Shown piece after piece: positions 24,674 through 35,707 of a DNA stretch of 64,000 nt. Positions within the stretch are counted from its first letter, which is position 1, and every line of letters starts with the position of its first letter. The stretch comes from Diphasiastrum complanatum (Eukaryota; Streptophyta; Lycopodiopsida; Lycopodiales; Lycopodiaceae): contig CM055113.1 in NCBI GenBank assembly GCA_029204225.1, positions 29,276,303 to 29,340,302 of the forward strand. Reading direction: 5' to 3'. The translations under genes and the position numbers were made by a program. The notes beneath the pieces were generated by a model. That model searched no databases. It saw nothing but the letters and a program-made list of their open reading frames with translations, and had not been told where the DNA came from.

Positions 24674-25282
24674 TTTTTTTGAATATTATGTTAGGTACCG
24701 AGGAGTCGTCTCATGCCATCAAATATCAAATCATGTTTTGAAGGCGGCCCAAGAAGGCTCCATCTCTCAAAAGTTAGGCACACATGTCTAATTTTGATGT
24801 GTAACCTTCTTAGAGAAGGAGCCAACAATTGAAATGAATCATTGCTCAACCTAATTCATATCATTCCCAAAGATATTCAAACAGAAATGACTCAAGCTTA
24901 CCTACTATAAGACTTAAAAAGACAATCGTTTTGTTTACTTGGAATGGATATACACAATGTTCTCTATTTCCATACAAATATGTCACATCAAAAACTGAAC
25001 TCCATGGTTCTTTCTTGGTCATAGAATGATTCATAATAAAGTATTCGATAACAAGCTTTAACAATGAAATTGTCTATTCTCACCATAAAATGCTAATAAT
25101 TACAATCTGGACTGGGTGAGATTCAGGACTGAGGTTGCCTGTGAATGACTAAATATGAATGAAAAAAATGGATCTGGATGATGAAAATTCATCAAAAAAA
25201 TTGCTTGAGTGTTTTGAGGATAAAATTATGTAGTCAGACCAGTTTCAGGAGACTTGCGAAGCAGGTAGATCAGAATCATCAT
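24674..25282. other. No gene seen
   Basis: AT-rich sequence between element E and the coiled-coil gene; probably includes the 3' untranslated region of that gene at its right end. Nothing else supported. Confidence 0.5.
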
Positions 25283-26281
25283 CTAGGCACGGCATGTTGG
25301 AGCACCCACCAGCAATGGCCTTGCAGACTTAAGGTTGAAGAGCATTCCTGCAGCTTCAATTTGAATAGGATACTTCCTTCTTAGCAGTGACTCCAACTCC
25401 TTTTGAGCTTTCTGTAACAGATTGACTTGAGTTTGCTTTGCAGAATTTAGACTGAGCATTTCAACTTTGAGTGTATCAATGGTGCTCTTTAGCTCTGCAA
25501 TCTCGCTTTCTGGAGCATGAAGAGATGCTGAGGTCTCTGAGTGCTTTCTATGAAGAGATTCCAGCTGCGATTTGGCCTCTGCGAGCTGCAGAGATAAATT
25601 ACTTTCAACGCTAAGAGAGGCTTTTTGGATGCTACGCATGCTTTCAATTTCAGCTGAAAGTGAAGTAATTAGAGCTTCCTTCTGTTGAAGTTGAGAAGTG
25701 AGGTTGCTCTGCTCAGCTTTGTGTTCGCGACTTTGCTCCAAGGTTTCAACTTCCAAATCTGCAAGCTGTGTGCAGAGCCTCTCTTCGGCGTCCACCAGGA
25801 TGCTCTGCCTGCGCATCACTTGCTCCAGATTCTTTTCCAGTACCTTTTGTCTGGCGTGACTTGCTTCAAGCTCTTTCCTTAGATTAACATTCTCGGATGT
25901 CAATGCTGATGTCTTCTCTTGATAGACGGTCGCTTCTGTCTGCGTCTTTTGTAGCTTTTGGTTTAGAAAAGCAATTGCATCATCTTTAGAGCGGAGCGCC
26001 CACATCATGGCTTGTATCTTTGAATTCAAATTCGCTATTTGATCGTGATCTTCTTCACCTGCTGCGGAGACCACGGTTGAAGATTCTTCTTCACGAGCAT
26101 CAAGGCTGACTATTCCCTGGGATGAATAGAGCTCTTTAGGCAACAAGAGATCATCCAAGCTATCAGAATACGATTTCGATGAGCCGTTCTCAGAAGTAGA
26201 AAGGTGAGGATTTGCTGAAATTTTTGTAGTCTTCTCTGTTAATGGCATCAGCTGCTCCATCATGGATCTCCAAAATGTCAT
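25283..26281 (-). CDS. Coiled-coil protein of unknown function
   Basis: Single exon of 332 codons from ATG at 26,281 (MTFWRSMMEQ) to TAG at 25,283. Reading in the same frame extends upstream without another ATG, so an extra 5' exon is possible. Residues 1-80 are Ser/Glu-rich and likely disordered; residues about 85-300 are a near-continuous heptad coiled coil rich in Leu, Gln, Lys and Glu (LNQKLQKTQTEATVYQEK, LQQKEALITSLSAEIESM, LQLAEAKSQLESLHRK). The C-terminus (LLRRKYPIQIEAAGMLFN) is short and non-helical-looking. No membrane segment, signal peptide or enzymatic motif. Base composition is more GC-rich than the neighbours, and the intact frame suggests selection. The family is not recognised; a structural or scaffolding role is only a guess from the coiled coil. 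Confidence 0.7.
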   Translation of the reverse strand: MTFWRSMMEQLMPLTEKTTKISANPHLSTSENGSSKSYSDSLDDLLLPKELYSSQGIVSLDAREEESSTVVSAAGEEDHDQIANLNSKIQAMMWALRSKDDAIAFLNQKLQKTQTEATVYQEKTSALTSENVNLRKELEASHARQKVLEKNLEQVMRRQSILVDAEERLCTQLADLEVETLEQSREHKAEQSNLTSQLQQKEALITSLSAEIESMRSIQKASLSVESNLSLQLAEAKSQLESLHRKHSETSASLHAPESEIAELKSTIDTLKVEMLSLNSAKQTQVNLLQKAQKELESLLRRKYPIQIEAAGMLFNLKSARPLLVGAPTCRA

Positions 26282-27084
26282 TACTTCTTGGTCGGTGTGA
26301 TAAAAATATACAAACACTCTCACAAGCAAGCCTCAGAAGTCGTTCTAAGACCTGTTCAGTTTCCGAACTTAATTCCACTGGAAAGAGCGTTGGATGTGAC
26401 AAAAAACCCAAACAGCAAGAAGTGAAGTTTAAGAAACAAAAAGAAAACTCAAGGCAGAGGTGAATTATAGAGACAAACAACGCAATCACCTTAGCCACCA
26501 AGCAGTTTCAATGAAACGCAGCGGAAAGCTCAATTCAGAGTTGAATGATAACGAAAAACAACGCAATCACTTCACCCACCAAGCAGTTTCATATAGTGAT
26601 AAACGCTCTGAAGGAAACACTCAGCAATGAGAGGTTCCACTTCCACACGCCAAACCCACATATATATAACGTTTTTACAGCAAAATACAGCAAGTATCAA
26701 CAGACCCAAATCCCTAATCAGGTCCAGGTGCAATGCATCTATCAGGAAGATAGCGTACCCAGCTCAGATTCAGGAAGAAACTTTGCAAGGTGTATTGTCT
26801 TTTGTCTTTTTGGGTAATAGAGTCTAATAAATTTATTAAATGTCATATGAAAGTAATGCATACCTGTGGCATATTATGCCCATTTTCAAATAAATTAAAA
26901 AGTAGAAAATGCGTGCATTTTTTTCAAAGGCAGATTCTGTTTTTTTTTTTTGTCTGTCTGTGCCCGTTCGTACGGATTTCGTACAACTACCACATGTCAC
27001 ATTTGTGTTGGTCAGTCAAAGTCAAACCTGCCTATTATGTTTCGTAATGTGCTTCTGAAAAAATTTCAGGTATCCATTACGCAA
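26282..27084. other. Gene-free stretch, probable 5' region of the coiled-coil gene
   Basis: Contains short duplicated phrases (AACGCAATCAC and CACCAAGCAGTTTCA occur twice, at 26,478-26,512 and 26,561-26,592) and a T-rich run near 26,940. The duplicated phrases suggest a small tandem duplication of about 80 bp upstream of the gene. No gene seen. Confidence 0.5.
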
Positions 27085-27218
27085 TGGAAGGAGCCGGGCA
27101 AAGGCCATTCTACCCGGTTCGGCTTTCCAAAAAAATTTAGGCTCGGCCCCTCCGGGCCTCGCCCAAATTTTTTGGAAATCCTTACCGGGCAGAATGGCTT
27201 CTGCCCGACTGCTTCCAT
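27085..27218. repeat. 134-bp GC-rich imperfect inverted repeat
   Basis: The left arm (TGGAAGGAGCCGGGC, GCCATTCTACCCGG, TTTCCAAAAAAATTTAGG) pairs with the right arm almost end to end around a loop near GGCCCCTCCGGGCC. The island is far richer in G+C than its surroundings. It could fold as one long hairpin, like a miRNA precursor or a small foldback element. No terminal duplication was found. Confidence 0.7.
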
Positions 27219-27359
27219 AATACGTATAGGGGAGGGCCCAAGGCCTTGAAACGTGGAAGGCCCGAGGGCAGGTGCCTTCCCCCACCTAAAGCATGTAAAA
27301 AAAAATTGAACTCCCAAAATTTACCTCCCCGCCCTTTTTTTTTCACTTGCATTGGAGAG

Positions 27360-28020
27360 GGAGGTGGCGCATCTGTAGCGATGGAGTTCAGGCTTCACTA
27401 GCACACTAGCAATGGAGGTCGGGCATGGTTGCATTTCTAAGTAGAACGTGTACATAGCAAAATATTCACCTCGTTCTATTTTGGATGACAAAAAGCAATC
27501 TCCATAGCTGATCACAAAATCGTTCACTTCTTTTGTGCTTGCTGGGATCTAAATTCCAGGCTGGCTTCAAAGCTACATCCGGCACTGTTTCCATATTGTG
27601 CTTAGCGTAGACAACGATGAAGATATTGTTTGTTGTGACCTTCTATTGCTCAATGAGTTTGAGCTTCTCGTCCACGCTAGCAGCTCCCAAGAAAGATACT
27701 GACAACGACTGGTCTAGCTCTAGTGACTCACTCAGCTCTTCAATGCTCGTACAAACTTTACATATCATCGTGCTAGTGCCTCCACTGCTCTCGGTTTTTC
27801 CCTCCAAAGTGGTGTAGCACCCTGAGCCAGTAATTATTTGGTATCCTTGACAGATTCCAACAGGTGCTAATAATTTTGTTGATTGACACTCTGCTTGAAT
27901 TGGAGCATCGGATGCAGAAGTTGGTGATCGCACATCAACCAGCCGTTGTGCCACAAAAACTTCCCAAAATATCAGCTTCCATGAACTTTTTACCAACAGT
28001 GAAGCTTGAGTGACTGGCAA
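27360..28020 (-). pseudogene. Broken gene fragment, beta-rich protein of uncertain family
   Basis: A 126-codon minus-strand frame (28,020 to 27,643) has no ATG; an acceptor-like TTTGCCAG precedes it, so it may be an internal exon. It carries SLSVSFLGAASVDEKL and ends at a TAG; the same frame then continues (VTTNNIFIVVYAKHN), and after a frameshift near 27,520 the neighbouring frame gives FVISYGDCFLSSKIERGEYF. The pattern of short alternating strands plus a YGD...GGE-like motif is faintly like the N-terminal part of SNTX/MACPF-related pore-forming proteins, but I hold this at low confidence. One nonsense and one frameshift make it a pseudogene. No neighbour supports a function. Confidence 0.35.
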
Positions 28021-28744
28021 AGATTAAAAGTTAGGAGGAAGTGAAGCAGGCTGAAGGACGTGAGAATATGAATATGCGTGATTTGCAGCAACTTCTCCAT
28101 TCAAATTGATTTTATACTGATTGAATTTACTGATTTTTTTTAGTTAGTAAAATTTTCTTACATAAGGTAGTAATTTTTTGGTTGCAGTAAGTAAAATTTT
28201 TTTACATTAGGTAATAATTTGTTACTGTTGGTAAAAACATTTGTGACTTCTTACCTCTGGGTAAAACATTTTTTCAAGAGGAACCTTACACTCTGTAAGG
28301 TTCCTCTAATGTGTGAAGTTGCTATAGCTGTCATATTCTTCCAATTAAGAATACCTCAAAATACAAAGCAATTTTTTTTGAAGTGCTTTACGTCAGCTTA
28401 ATAGTTTACTTTTCAAGTTGAGAAGCTAGATGAATCAATTTCCATGTCAAAATCAAGGCTTCAAATCACTCTAGAACACATTTGGTTTTGAAAGGTTCAA
28501 AGTTGAAAACTCTCCTTTTGAAAGCCAAAAATGCTAACCAGATTTGCGGTCGGAGGAGCCTGCCAATTTGAGGGTACTTCCTTACCATGAAAAGTGTATT
28601 CATTGGGTGACATTCAACTTGACAGCTTGAGCTTCTACAAAACAAGCCCAATTTCTTCAAGTCTCTTAAGGTGGAACTCTTCCAATCAAATGGTCTATTG
28701 AAGCACAAAAGTTTCCATGACTAGGTTCAATGAATCATGGGCCA
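28021..28744. other. No gene seen
   Basis: AT-rich stretch with near-repeated GTAAAATTTTTTTAC phrases around 28,145-28,210. Frames here are short and unsupported. Confidence 0.45.
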
Positions 28745-28758
28745 TTGCCTCAATAATG

Positions 28759-28844
28759 CTTCTTGGTTTCCAAGGGGAGGCTCGAACCTGGGACCAAAGA
28801 AACTTTGGATGCCAAGCCAACCAACTGAGCCAACCCCATTGGGT
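28759..28844 (-). mobile_element. Ultra-short tRNA-like SINE, copy 1
   Basis: An 86-bp body flanked by a perfect 14-bp duplication TTGCCTCAATAATG (28,745-28,758 and 28,845-28,858). On the minus strand it shows a pol III A box (TGGCTCAGTTGG) and B box (GGTTCGAGCC) at tRNA-like spacing, and a hairpin CCAAAGTTTCTTTGG between them like the long variable arm of a class II tRNA. No poly(A) tail or tRNA-unrelated body is present. A second copy at 55,563-55,650 has its own 14-bp duplication. Confidence 0.85.
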
Positions 28845-28979
28845 TTGCCTCAATAATGGGTCATGTTAAAGCAAAAGCCATTATAGTGGGCCATGGATTT
28901 TGTCCTTGAAAGTTGTGTCAAAAATTCTATGAAATCTATTACACTCATCTCTTTTTTTGGGCACCTATAGTACACCAAG

Positions 28980-29260
28980 TAGTTTTGTTGTTATATACAA
29001 CATTTAAAACAAAACTAAGATTTGGCAACATTTAGGGATGGGAGAGTAGCGGCATATATGGTTCTAGGGTTTCACCCTATAAAGCTTAGAGACTATTGTC
29101 TTCTCTATCTCATCATAATTTCTAATCTCTATACAAGATACTATTTCATTAGATGAAACCCTAGCGCCATGCTCTCACCCGCATACCGTTGTCGCTTTCT
29201 CATCCTAAATCCTTCCAAATCTCATTGTCATTTGAATGTTGTATATAACAAAAGAAACTA
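28980..29260. mobile_element. Foldback MITE, about 281 bp
   Basis: Two arms of about 110 bp are inverted copies: the left starts GTTTTGTTGTTATATACAAC and includes CTAGGGTTTCA; the right, reverse-complemented, starts GTTTCTTTTGTTATATACAA and includes CTAGGGTTTCA. TA lies at both outer edges (28,980-28,981; 29,259-29,260). Non-coding; arms have diverged, so it is old. Confidence 0.65.
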
Positions 29261-30168
29261 GTTGTTGTATATATGTTATCCCCTCTCGTCCCCCAAAAAA
29301 TAAAATTGTTCTTGCATTCAAGTTTAATAGCATATTCACATTGAGTCACGACAAGATGATAGGTTCCCCTGGAGCCTAGTAAGTATTTCCATTCGGTTGT
29401 TGGTAGTTGGAATTTTTATGTGTTAGTTGTTGTGATATTGGTGTGTCTTAGTGATTTGCCCTGCTATGCTAAATCTAAAACGTCCCTCAGGACTCCCAAC
29501 CGAGATAGAGCTTCCTAGAACACCAAGGGAGGATTGCAGTAGACGAAATAGTCCCAACCCAATCTAGACCCAATACCGGTCTAGCCCCCAAGCAATCCAA
29601 GAGATAGGCAAGCCACAAGAAGAGCGCTTCACAATTTGACAGCATAACGACCACATATGTTCAATGATCCTCATAGACACTGGTAAGGGTATATATAGAG
29701 CGTAAAGCCAACCCCATCTACCCATGCACTGAATCCACATGGAAACACTCTAACTGATCATGCCAATCCTCCATGCATGTCCACTGCATGTAGGTACCCC
29801 TAACCCATAATAGCCAAGACTATTGGATCAATTTCCTCTACTCTCCTAAATCCCATTTTTTTTTAATTTGCCTCCATTCATGCTGCATATTTACTCACGT
29901 TGTCACGCAGTCTACATATTTACATGTAAATTCTGACAGGCGAAGAAAAGGCGAAAGAATTGTGACACTGTGTTTTTACACTTGTTTTGGTGACAAGCGA
30001 AAAAGGCGACACTGTCTTACAAAACACCGAAGGTGCCCCTGAAAGCAAAGGCACCCTGTAAATTAAATTCCATGGAATTTCGTCAGAGTGACGCATTTTT
30101 CACATCCTCACCAACGATCATTTCAGCGAAGGCTGACGTCGCACCCTTTTCACGCTCACCCAAGCAAC
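29261..30168. other. Gene-free stretch before element G
   Basis: No gene seen. The part at 29,930-30,160, with GGCGAA and GTGACACTGT phrases, resembles in word content the LTR sequence near 62,960-63,020, so it may be an older LTR scrap. Confidence 0.4.
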
Positions 30169-30904
30169 TGTTAGAAATGGTGAACTCCTGCAACTTTGTC
30201 ACAGCACGAACAAGATATGAAAGTCGAACGAGAACAATTCGTGACAGTCAATGTCCCTTGACTCGAAGCTACTACGATTCGCGAATTATTCGTGGATCGT
30301 AAACACACCTCCAGGACCGCAAAACGAAAAACTACGAAACAAACGACGAATAATCTTTTGCGCTACCAGTTGGCAGCTCAACGGGCTTCACGCCCAACTG
30401 AAACAATAGCAACGACGGAGACTAACTAACTAGTTGATTAGCGTTAACTAGTTTTGTGATTCTACATCTAGCTATCCTGTAAGACTCCACACAGTGGAGG
30501 TATAAACGATCCTCTCTGGATCACAAAAATTATCTGAATACAAAGAGACAGAGAGAGAGGTAGCGAGTAGGCAGAAAAATACTAGAAACTATAGCTGTGC
30601 ATGAAAGTCTGCCAACAAGCAGAACACAGCGAAAGAGCAGAGTGTCATTCCGCCAACGAGCGAGACACTGACGATCTTGCTCTAAAAACTAAACTGATAA
30701 TACAGTCATTCTATTTTCGTGCATCTCTCTATCTTGTGCTATTATTTGTCTTGATTGCTAGAATATAATGTGTTTTGTGATGTTTAGTCGCGTGTCTGGG
30801 ATCCTGTAAACCACTTCTGCGCAAAAGAAAATTCAAAGACACAAAATGGTTCGCGAATAAGAAGAGAGAAAAGAAGAAAACGAAGCACTCTCGCTTTCGC
30901 GACA
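30169..30904 (+). repeat. 5' LTR of copia element G
   Basis: 736 bp from TGTTAGAAATGG to CGCGACA, followed at once by the primer-binding site TGGTATTAGAGCA (30,905-30,917). GGTATAAACG near 30,500 is a possible TATA box. No second LTR is present; the element is truncated on its 3' side. Confidence 0.75.
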
Positions 30905-30969
30905 TGGTATTAGAGCAGACAAGTTATCACTACTGATATCCTAGCAACGATTCTTCCAGACAACACAAT

Positions 30970-33411
30970 ATGGCTACAACAATCCAGACCAGAGTAGCAA
31001 TCAGTCTCGATGGCGCAAATTACAGAATCTGAAAATTCAAAATCAAAACGCTTATGAAGGACGAAGGCATCTGGTCGGTGATCAAGCTCTCAAAGGTGCA
31101 GCCTCCAGAGGGAGACCTGAGGAGAGCTAAATGGATCAAAAAGGATGAGCGCGCAATGGCGACCATCATTTTGTCCATAATGAAGATCTACTCATGCAGA
31201 TTGAAGATTGCGAAAGCATCCATGTAGCGTGGGAAAGATTAAAGCAGAAGTATGAAGTGAGGACTGCAGCTTCAGTCATGCACCTTCACAATCAGCTGCA
31301 ATCCATACGGTGGGATGGCAACCAGTTGGACCAGCATGTTGAGAAGATCAAAACGATCTTCGCTCAACTCGCTGCATCAGGACAGGAGCACCAGGTCCCA
31401 GTGCCACATCAGCTGATGTACTTCATGAAATCTCTACCGACGTTCTATCAGCCGCTGAGAATGCTCATACTAAGTTTACCAGATATGACATTCGACAAAG
31501 CAGTCAGTCTTGTCGCTGATGAGAGACTGATGAGAGACGAAGGAGAGGGAAGCAGTGATCAAGAGAAGGCTCTCTTCATGAAAGAAAAGAAGAAGAACAA
31601 AAACAAACCAAGATTCGAGAAGACGAAGTTCTCGAATCAGCAATCTTCTTCTTGCAATCACTGCCACAAACCAAGCCATACGGCCAACAAATGCTGGTTC
31701 AATTTAGCAATACCTTGCATGCACTGCAAGAAGAAAGGGCATTATGCATATGACTGCAGATTCAACCCAAAAAAGAAAAACAATGCTAAAAAGACAAACG
31801 TTGCAGAGTCATCAAAGGATGCTGAAAGAGGTGACAAAACTTTCACGATACTCGACGAAGCTTCGACAAGCTACTCTGAACACGACTACGATGTGGGTCA
31901 TCGATTCAGGAGCAACATCTCACATAACCTACAACAAGAAGATCTTGATCAACTTTTGCGAACTCGAAAACGATAGAGCAATGATTCTAGGCGATGGAAG
32001 CAGACACAATGTCAAAGGCATCAGCTTTGTACAACTAGGAACACTGTCAGGCCAAGCAGAATTGCCAGGAGCACTTTATGTGCCCTCACTCAGAAAGGAT
32101 CTGCTATCTGTCTCCAAGATGGCAAATCTAGGCATTCGAGTTTTGTTCAATGACAACACTTGTCGTATGATCGAGAAGACGACAAACAAGTTGCTAACGA
32201 TCGGATGCAGAGAAGGAAACTTCTACCAAGCCAAAATAATTAGCAACTCTGATAGCATATTAAATGCTTCAGAAAACGAAGATCAGCTCTGGCATAGGAG
32301 AATGTATTATCTAAACATGCGAAGCCTGTATGACATGAGCAAAAAAGACATAGTTACAGGTCTCAAGCTTTCAAGGCCCGAAATTGAGTTCTGCGAAGGT
32401 TGTCGGAAAGGCAAGCAACATCAGAATCCATTCGTGCATGAGGGAAGAAGAGCCAAGGAGATTCTTGAGCTCGTCCACTCTGATGTTTGTGGACCGATGA
32501 AAACAGATTCGCTCTCAGGTTCGAGATACTTTCTAATATGCATAGATGATTACAGCCGGATGACCATGATCTACTACTTGAAGAAGAAATCTAAAGTGTT
32601 TGATTCCTTCAAGAAGTTTGTGGCATTCGCAGAGTGACACACCTCAAAAAAGATACAAATCCTTAGATCTGACAATGGAGGTGAATACAAAAGTAGAGAT
32701 TCTCAAGATTCTGTGAAGAACAAGGGATCAAACACCAGTTCACTCTTGCATACACACCAGAATACAACGGTGTGGCAGAAAGGAAAAATAGAATGCTAGT
32801 CGAAGGAGTCAGATGCATGATGGCACAAGCTCAACTGCCAGGTCAATTCTGGGTAGAGGCAATAGCTACAACTGTACACCTGCAGAATAGATCTACAACG
32901 ACAGCGCTGGAAAACAAAATACCATACGAAATGTGGACAGGTAGAAAGCCTAATCTGTCATACGTATGAGTGTTTGGATGTACAGCATACAAGCACATTT
33001 CGAAGGAAAAGAGAAGCAAGCTCGACGCCAAATCTGAACAAACAATCATGGTTGGCTACTCGAACGGAACACATGTATACAGGCTCTACGATCCAACCAC
33101 AAAGAAGTTTTTTTTTAGCAGAGATGTGAAGTTCGATGAGTCCACATTTCCTGGACTAAAAGACGAAAGAGGCCATGAGATCTTCACACTGTTGCCTATT
33201 CAAGAGGGAGATCGAGGACAGACATCAAATCAGAATGCAGAGCCCCAAACTCCAGAGCAGCAGGAAGCAGAGAATCGACCCCACGAACAAGAAATGTTCG
33301 AGCAGCGATGAAACGAACTTCGAAGGTCAACAAGACAAAGAAGACCTCCAGACCACTATAGGAATGTGACCTGCTCTTGTGCACCACAAGACTCACTTCA
33401 ACCCTTATAAG
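30970..33411 (+). pseudogene. Copia element G: Gag, protease, integrase; no RT
   Basis: Gag starts at ATG 30,970 and meets TGA at 31,030-31,032 (TGG to TGA expected), followed by a frameshift near 31,190. Gag residues DCESIHVAWERLKQKYE are typical of UBN2; two zinc knuckles follow (CNHCHKPSHTANKCW and CMHCKKKGHYAYDC). After another frame change come protease VIDSGATSHIT, pre-integrase LWHRRMYYLN, integrase HSDVCGP, LRSDNGGEY and NGVAERKNR, and the start of the linker (FFFSRDVKFDES). Homology ends near 33,411, before RT. It is a different copia lineage from A, B, D, E and F, closer in style to C. Non-functional. Confidence 0.85.
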
Positions 33412-35707
33412 TGAATTAAATAGATCTGGAACACCTTGCTTCTAACACAAACTTGAAACTAAATGACTAGCATATTAGAATTGGGCAAATTTTGATCTCA
33501 AAGTAGACAAAGACTCATTGGACTGAATTAGAACCTAACCAAATGTTTTTTAACACTCTTGAATGCCAAGACTAGTTGCTAGAAAGCTTGACAATGTCAC
33601 ACCAAACTACAAAAGTTTAAATAAATGTCTTTAAACCTACATCCCCATCAATTAGGCACTTTAGAAAATAGATCCAAACTTAGATTCTAGAAACACCTTA
33701 ACTTGATGCTTTGGAATCGAATCACACACAAATCGTCAAAACTAGCTCAAGAATGCAACCTTGTGAAATGTTGAGCTATCTACACCTTAGGTCCTCTCAA
33801 AAATCAAATGCATAAAAGTATGAAAAGAAAATCTTTAACTCCAAAAATAGGAAATTCACAAATAATTTTTATCTCCAAGCTCTCTTGCTTCCAAGCTTTG
33901 TTAAGACATAAAAAATGTTGACTAGCTTCACCAATGAGAGGCTAGAGCACTAGCACCATCCAAACTTGATCAAATCTTGATTCAAACACGTTATATCAAT
34001 GTTTCAATGAAACATCTTTCATTCAATAAAAGTTTGTTTCAAACAGGCTATTCGAAATGTATTTTAAAATTAGAGAGAAAAAAAAAAGTCTCCTAGTTTG
34101 TGTGTGTGTGTGTGTGTGAGAAAGTTTGGTATATAAAGCTTTAATTAGAACTCAGTAGGGAATATTAGAATTATGATTACCTTGTGCATGTGCAGTGTGA
34201 TGTATTTCAATATCTCATTGATTCCTAGTCATTCAAGTGTGTTGATTACCAATTGTTTATATTGTCATTGTATAGAGCTATAATCTTTGTCTAGACATTG
34301 GTTTTCCTTACGCAAGAGCACTTGCAATATAGTATGAAAGATGAAATTATCAATCCAAATATAAGAACCCTAAAATGCATCTTGAGAATAGCAATGGAAC
34401 TGATTCAAAATCCTCTTGAAGTAGGCCTAATTGCTTCATGAAACCTTCAAATGCATAGAACAACGATACATGCACAATCTAGCTTAACGTCATAAGAGAA
34501 GAGAGAATAGAAGATAGAAATCTCAAGGGCTAAAGAGCTCTCAGTTACTCAATGTAAAATAACTTCTATTTTGATCGACATTTTTCATGTGACTTATCAT
34601 GACTTGGTGGTGGCTTTTCCCTCTCACACATAAAGGTAAATTGCATTTAAGCCTCGTGTATGTTTCTCTCATACTGATTGTTTGGAAATCGTCGAATGAA
34701 TACTCAATTTTTTTTGGGAAATGTCACTTGTGTGTTGGGTTGTGACTGGGGTACTGGTTGGAATTGTCGTCTTATGAAAATTGAATTCTAGCAGATTGTG
34801 ATTAGAGTCATGAATGGGGTTGCATATAAGGACACCATATTTTTGTTTTTCACATAACTACCATCACTAAACCTGCAATTATGTAGAACCCTTGGAAGAT
34901 AGGGTGAGACCATAACATTTGAGATGGGTGGAAGATCCCTATCAGACTAAGAAATCAACCCTCTTTGCAACACATTTAGTTCACGTCGTGCAAGACCTCC
35001 ATTGGAAGATACGAGTCTCATCTGTTGGATTATTATCCCTCTCTCCCTAATTTGATAGTTAATCTAGATCCATTCAGTTCTTCCAATTTTACTTGCATTG
35101 TTGAACTGCCTGTAGAAATTCAAGGGGATTTTAAAGAGGTGTCTACTATCCAGTCAACTATTGAAGGAGTATCAAGTGTCGATTATCATCTATCGACTAA
35201 AGCCCTGAATATTCGATTTGAACATTTATCAAATCAAACCTGATCCTTTGTCAATCCCGATTCCAACTCAAATCAAATTACCGACTGTTTAGTTAGAGAA
35301 TACCACTCTAAATAAAGCTAGTTACTTCATTAAACTAGTTCTAACATTGTGTGTTGGGGATATTCAATGATGCAACAGAGTGTCTGAATACCTCTCCCCA
35401 AAAAAAATTTTTTTTACTTAATACAGGAACGATCTTTTGATGTTCAGACAAATTACTACGTAAATTATATCATTCGTTTAGCTTCGTAACATATCTCATG
35501 TAGGTGTCATCGACAACCATGAAGAGTGCAAATAATTTAGGCGTTTGTGACAACAATGCATTCTTTGATATATATTCTATGTTAATCTATGGAATAAGAA
35601 TATTTCTGATTTAGAGAGAGAAGGAACATGAGACCATTCAACATATGATTGACACATACATAGATATACAAAAAATTCTTTGAATTGAATCTATTGCAAT
35701 ACAAGGA
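33412..35707. other. Gene-free stretch
   Basis: AT-rich. Holds a (GT)9 microsatellite at 34,101-34,119 and a facing A9/T9 tract near 35,402-35,420. A 72-codon plus-strand frame at 35,025 lacks support. The 33,420-34,060 part resembles the word style of copia leaders but cannot be assigned. Confidence 0.45.

Noticed and set aside
26190-26501. Upstream exon of the coiled-coil gene
   Set aside because: The frame (SSETEQVLERLLRLACES) is suggestive, but it starts at TTG and no splice pair joins it to the coiled-coil frame with a plausible intron length.
27022-27317. Overlapping frames on both strands
   Set aside because: Caused by the GC-rich inverted repeat, which opens several frames at once.
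28759-28844. A functional tRNA gene
   Set aside because: A and B boxes are present, but no proper anticodon arm can be formed, the acceptor stem has mismatches, and a 14-bp target duplication flanks it.
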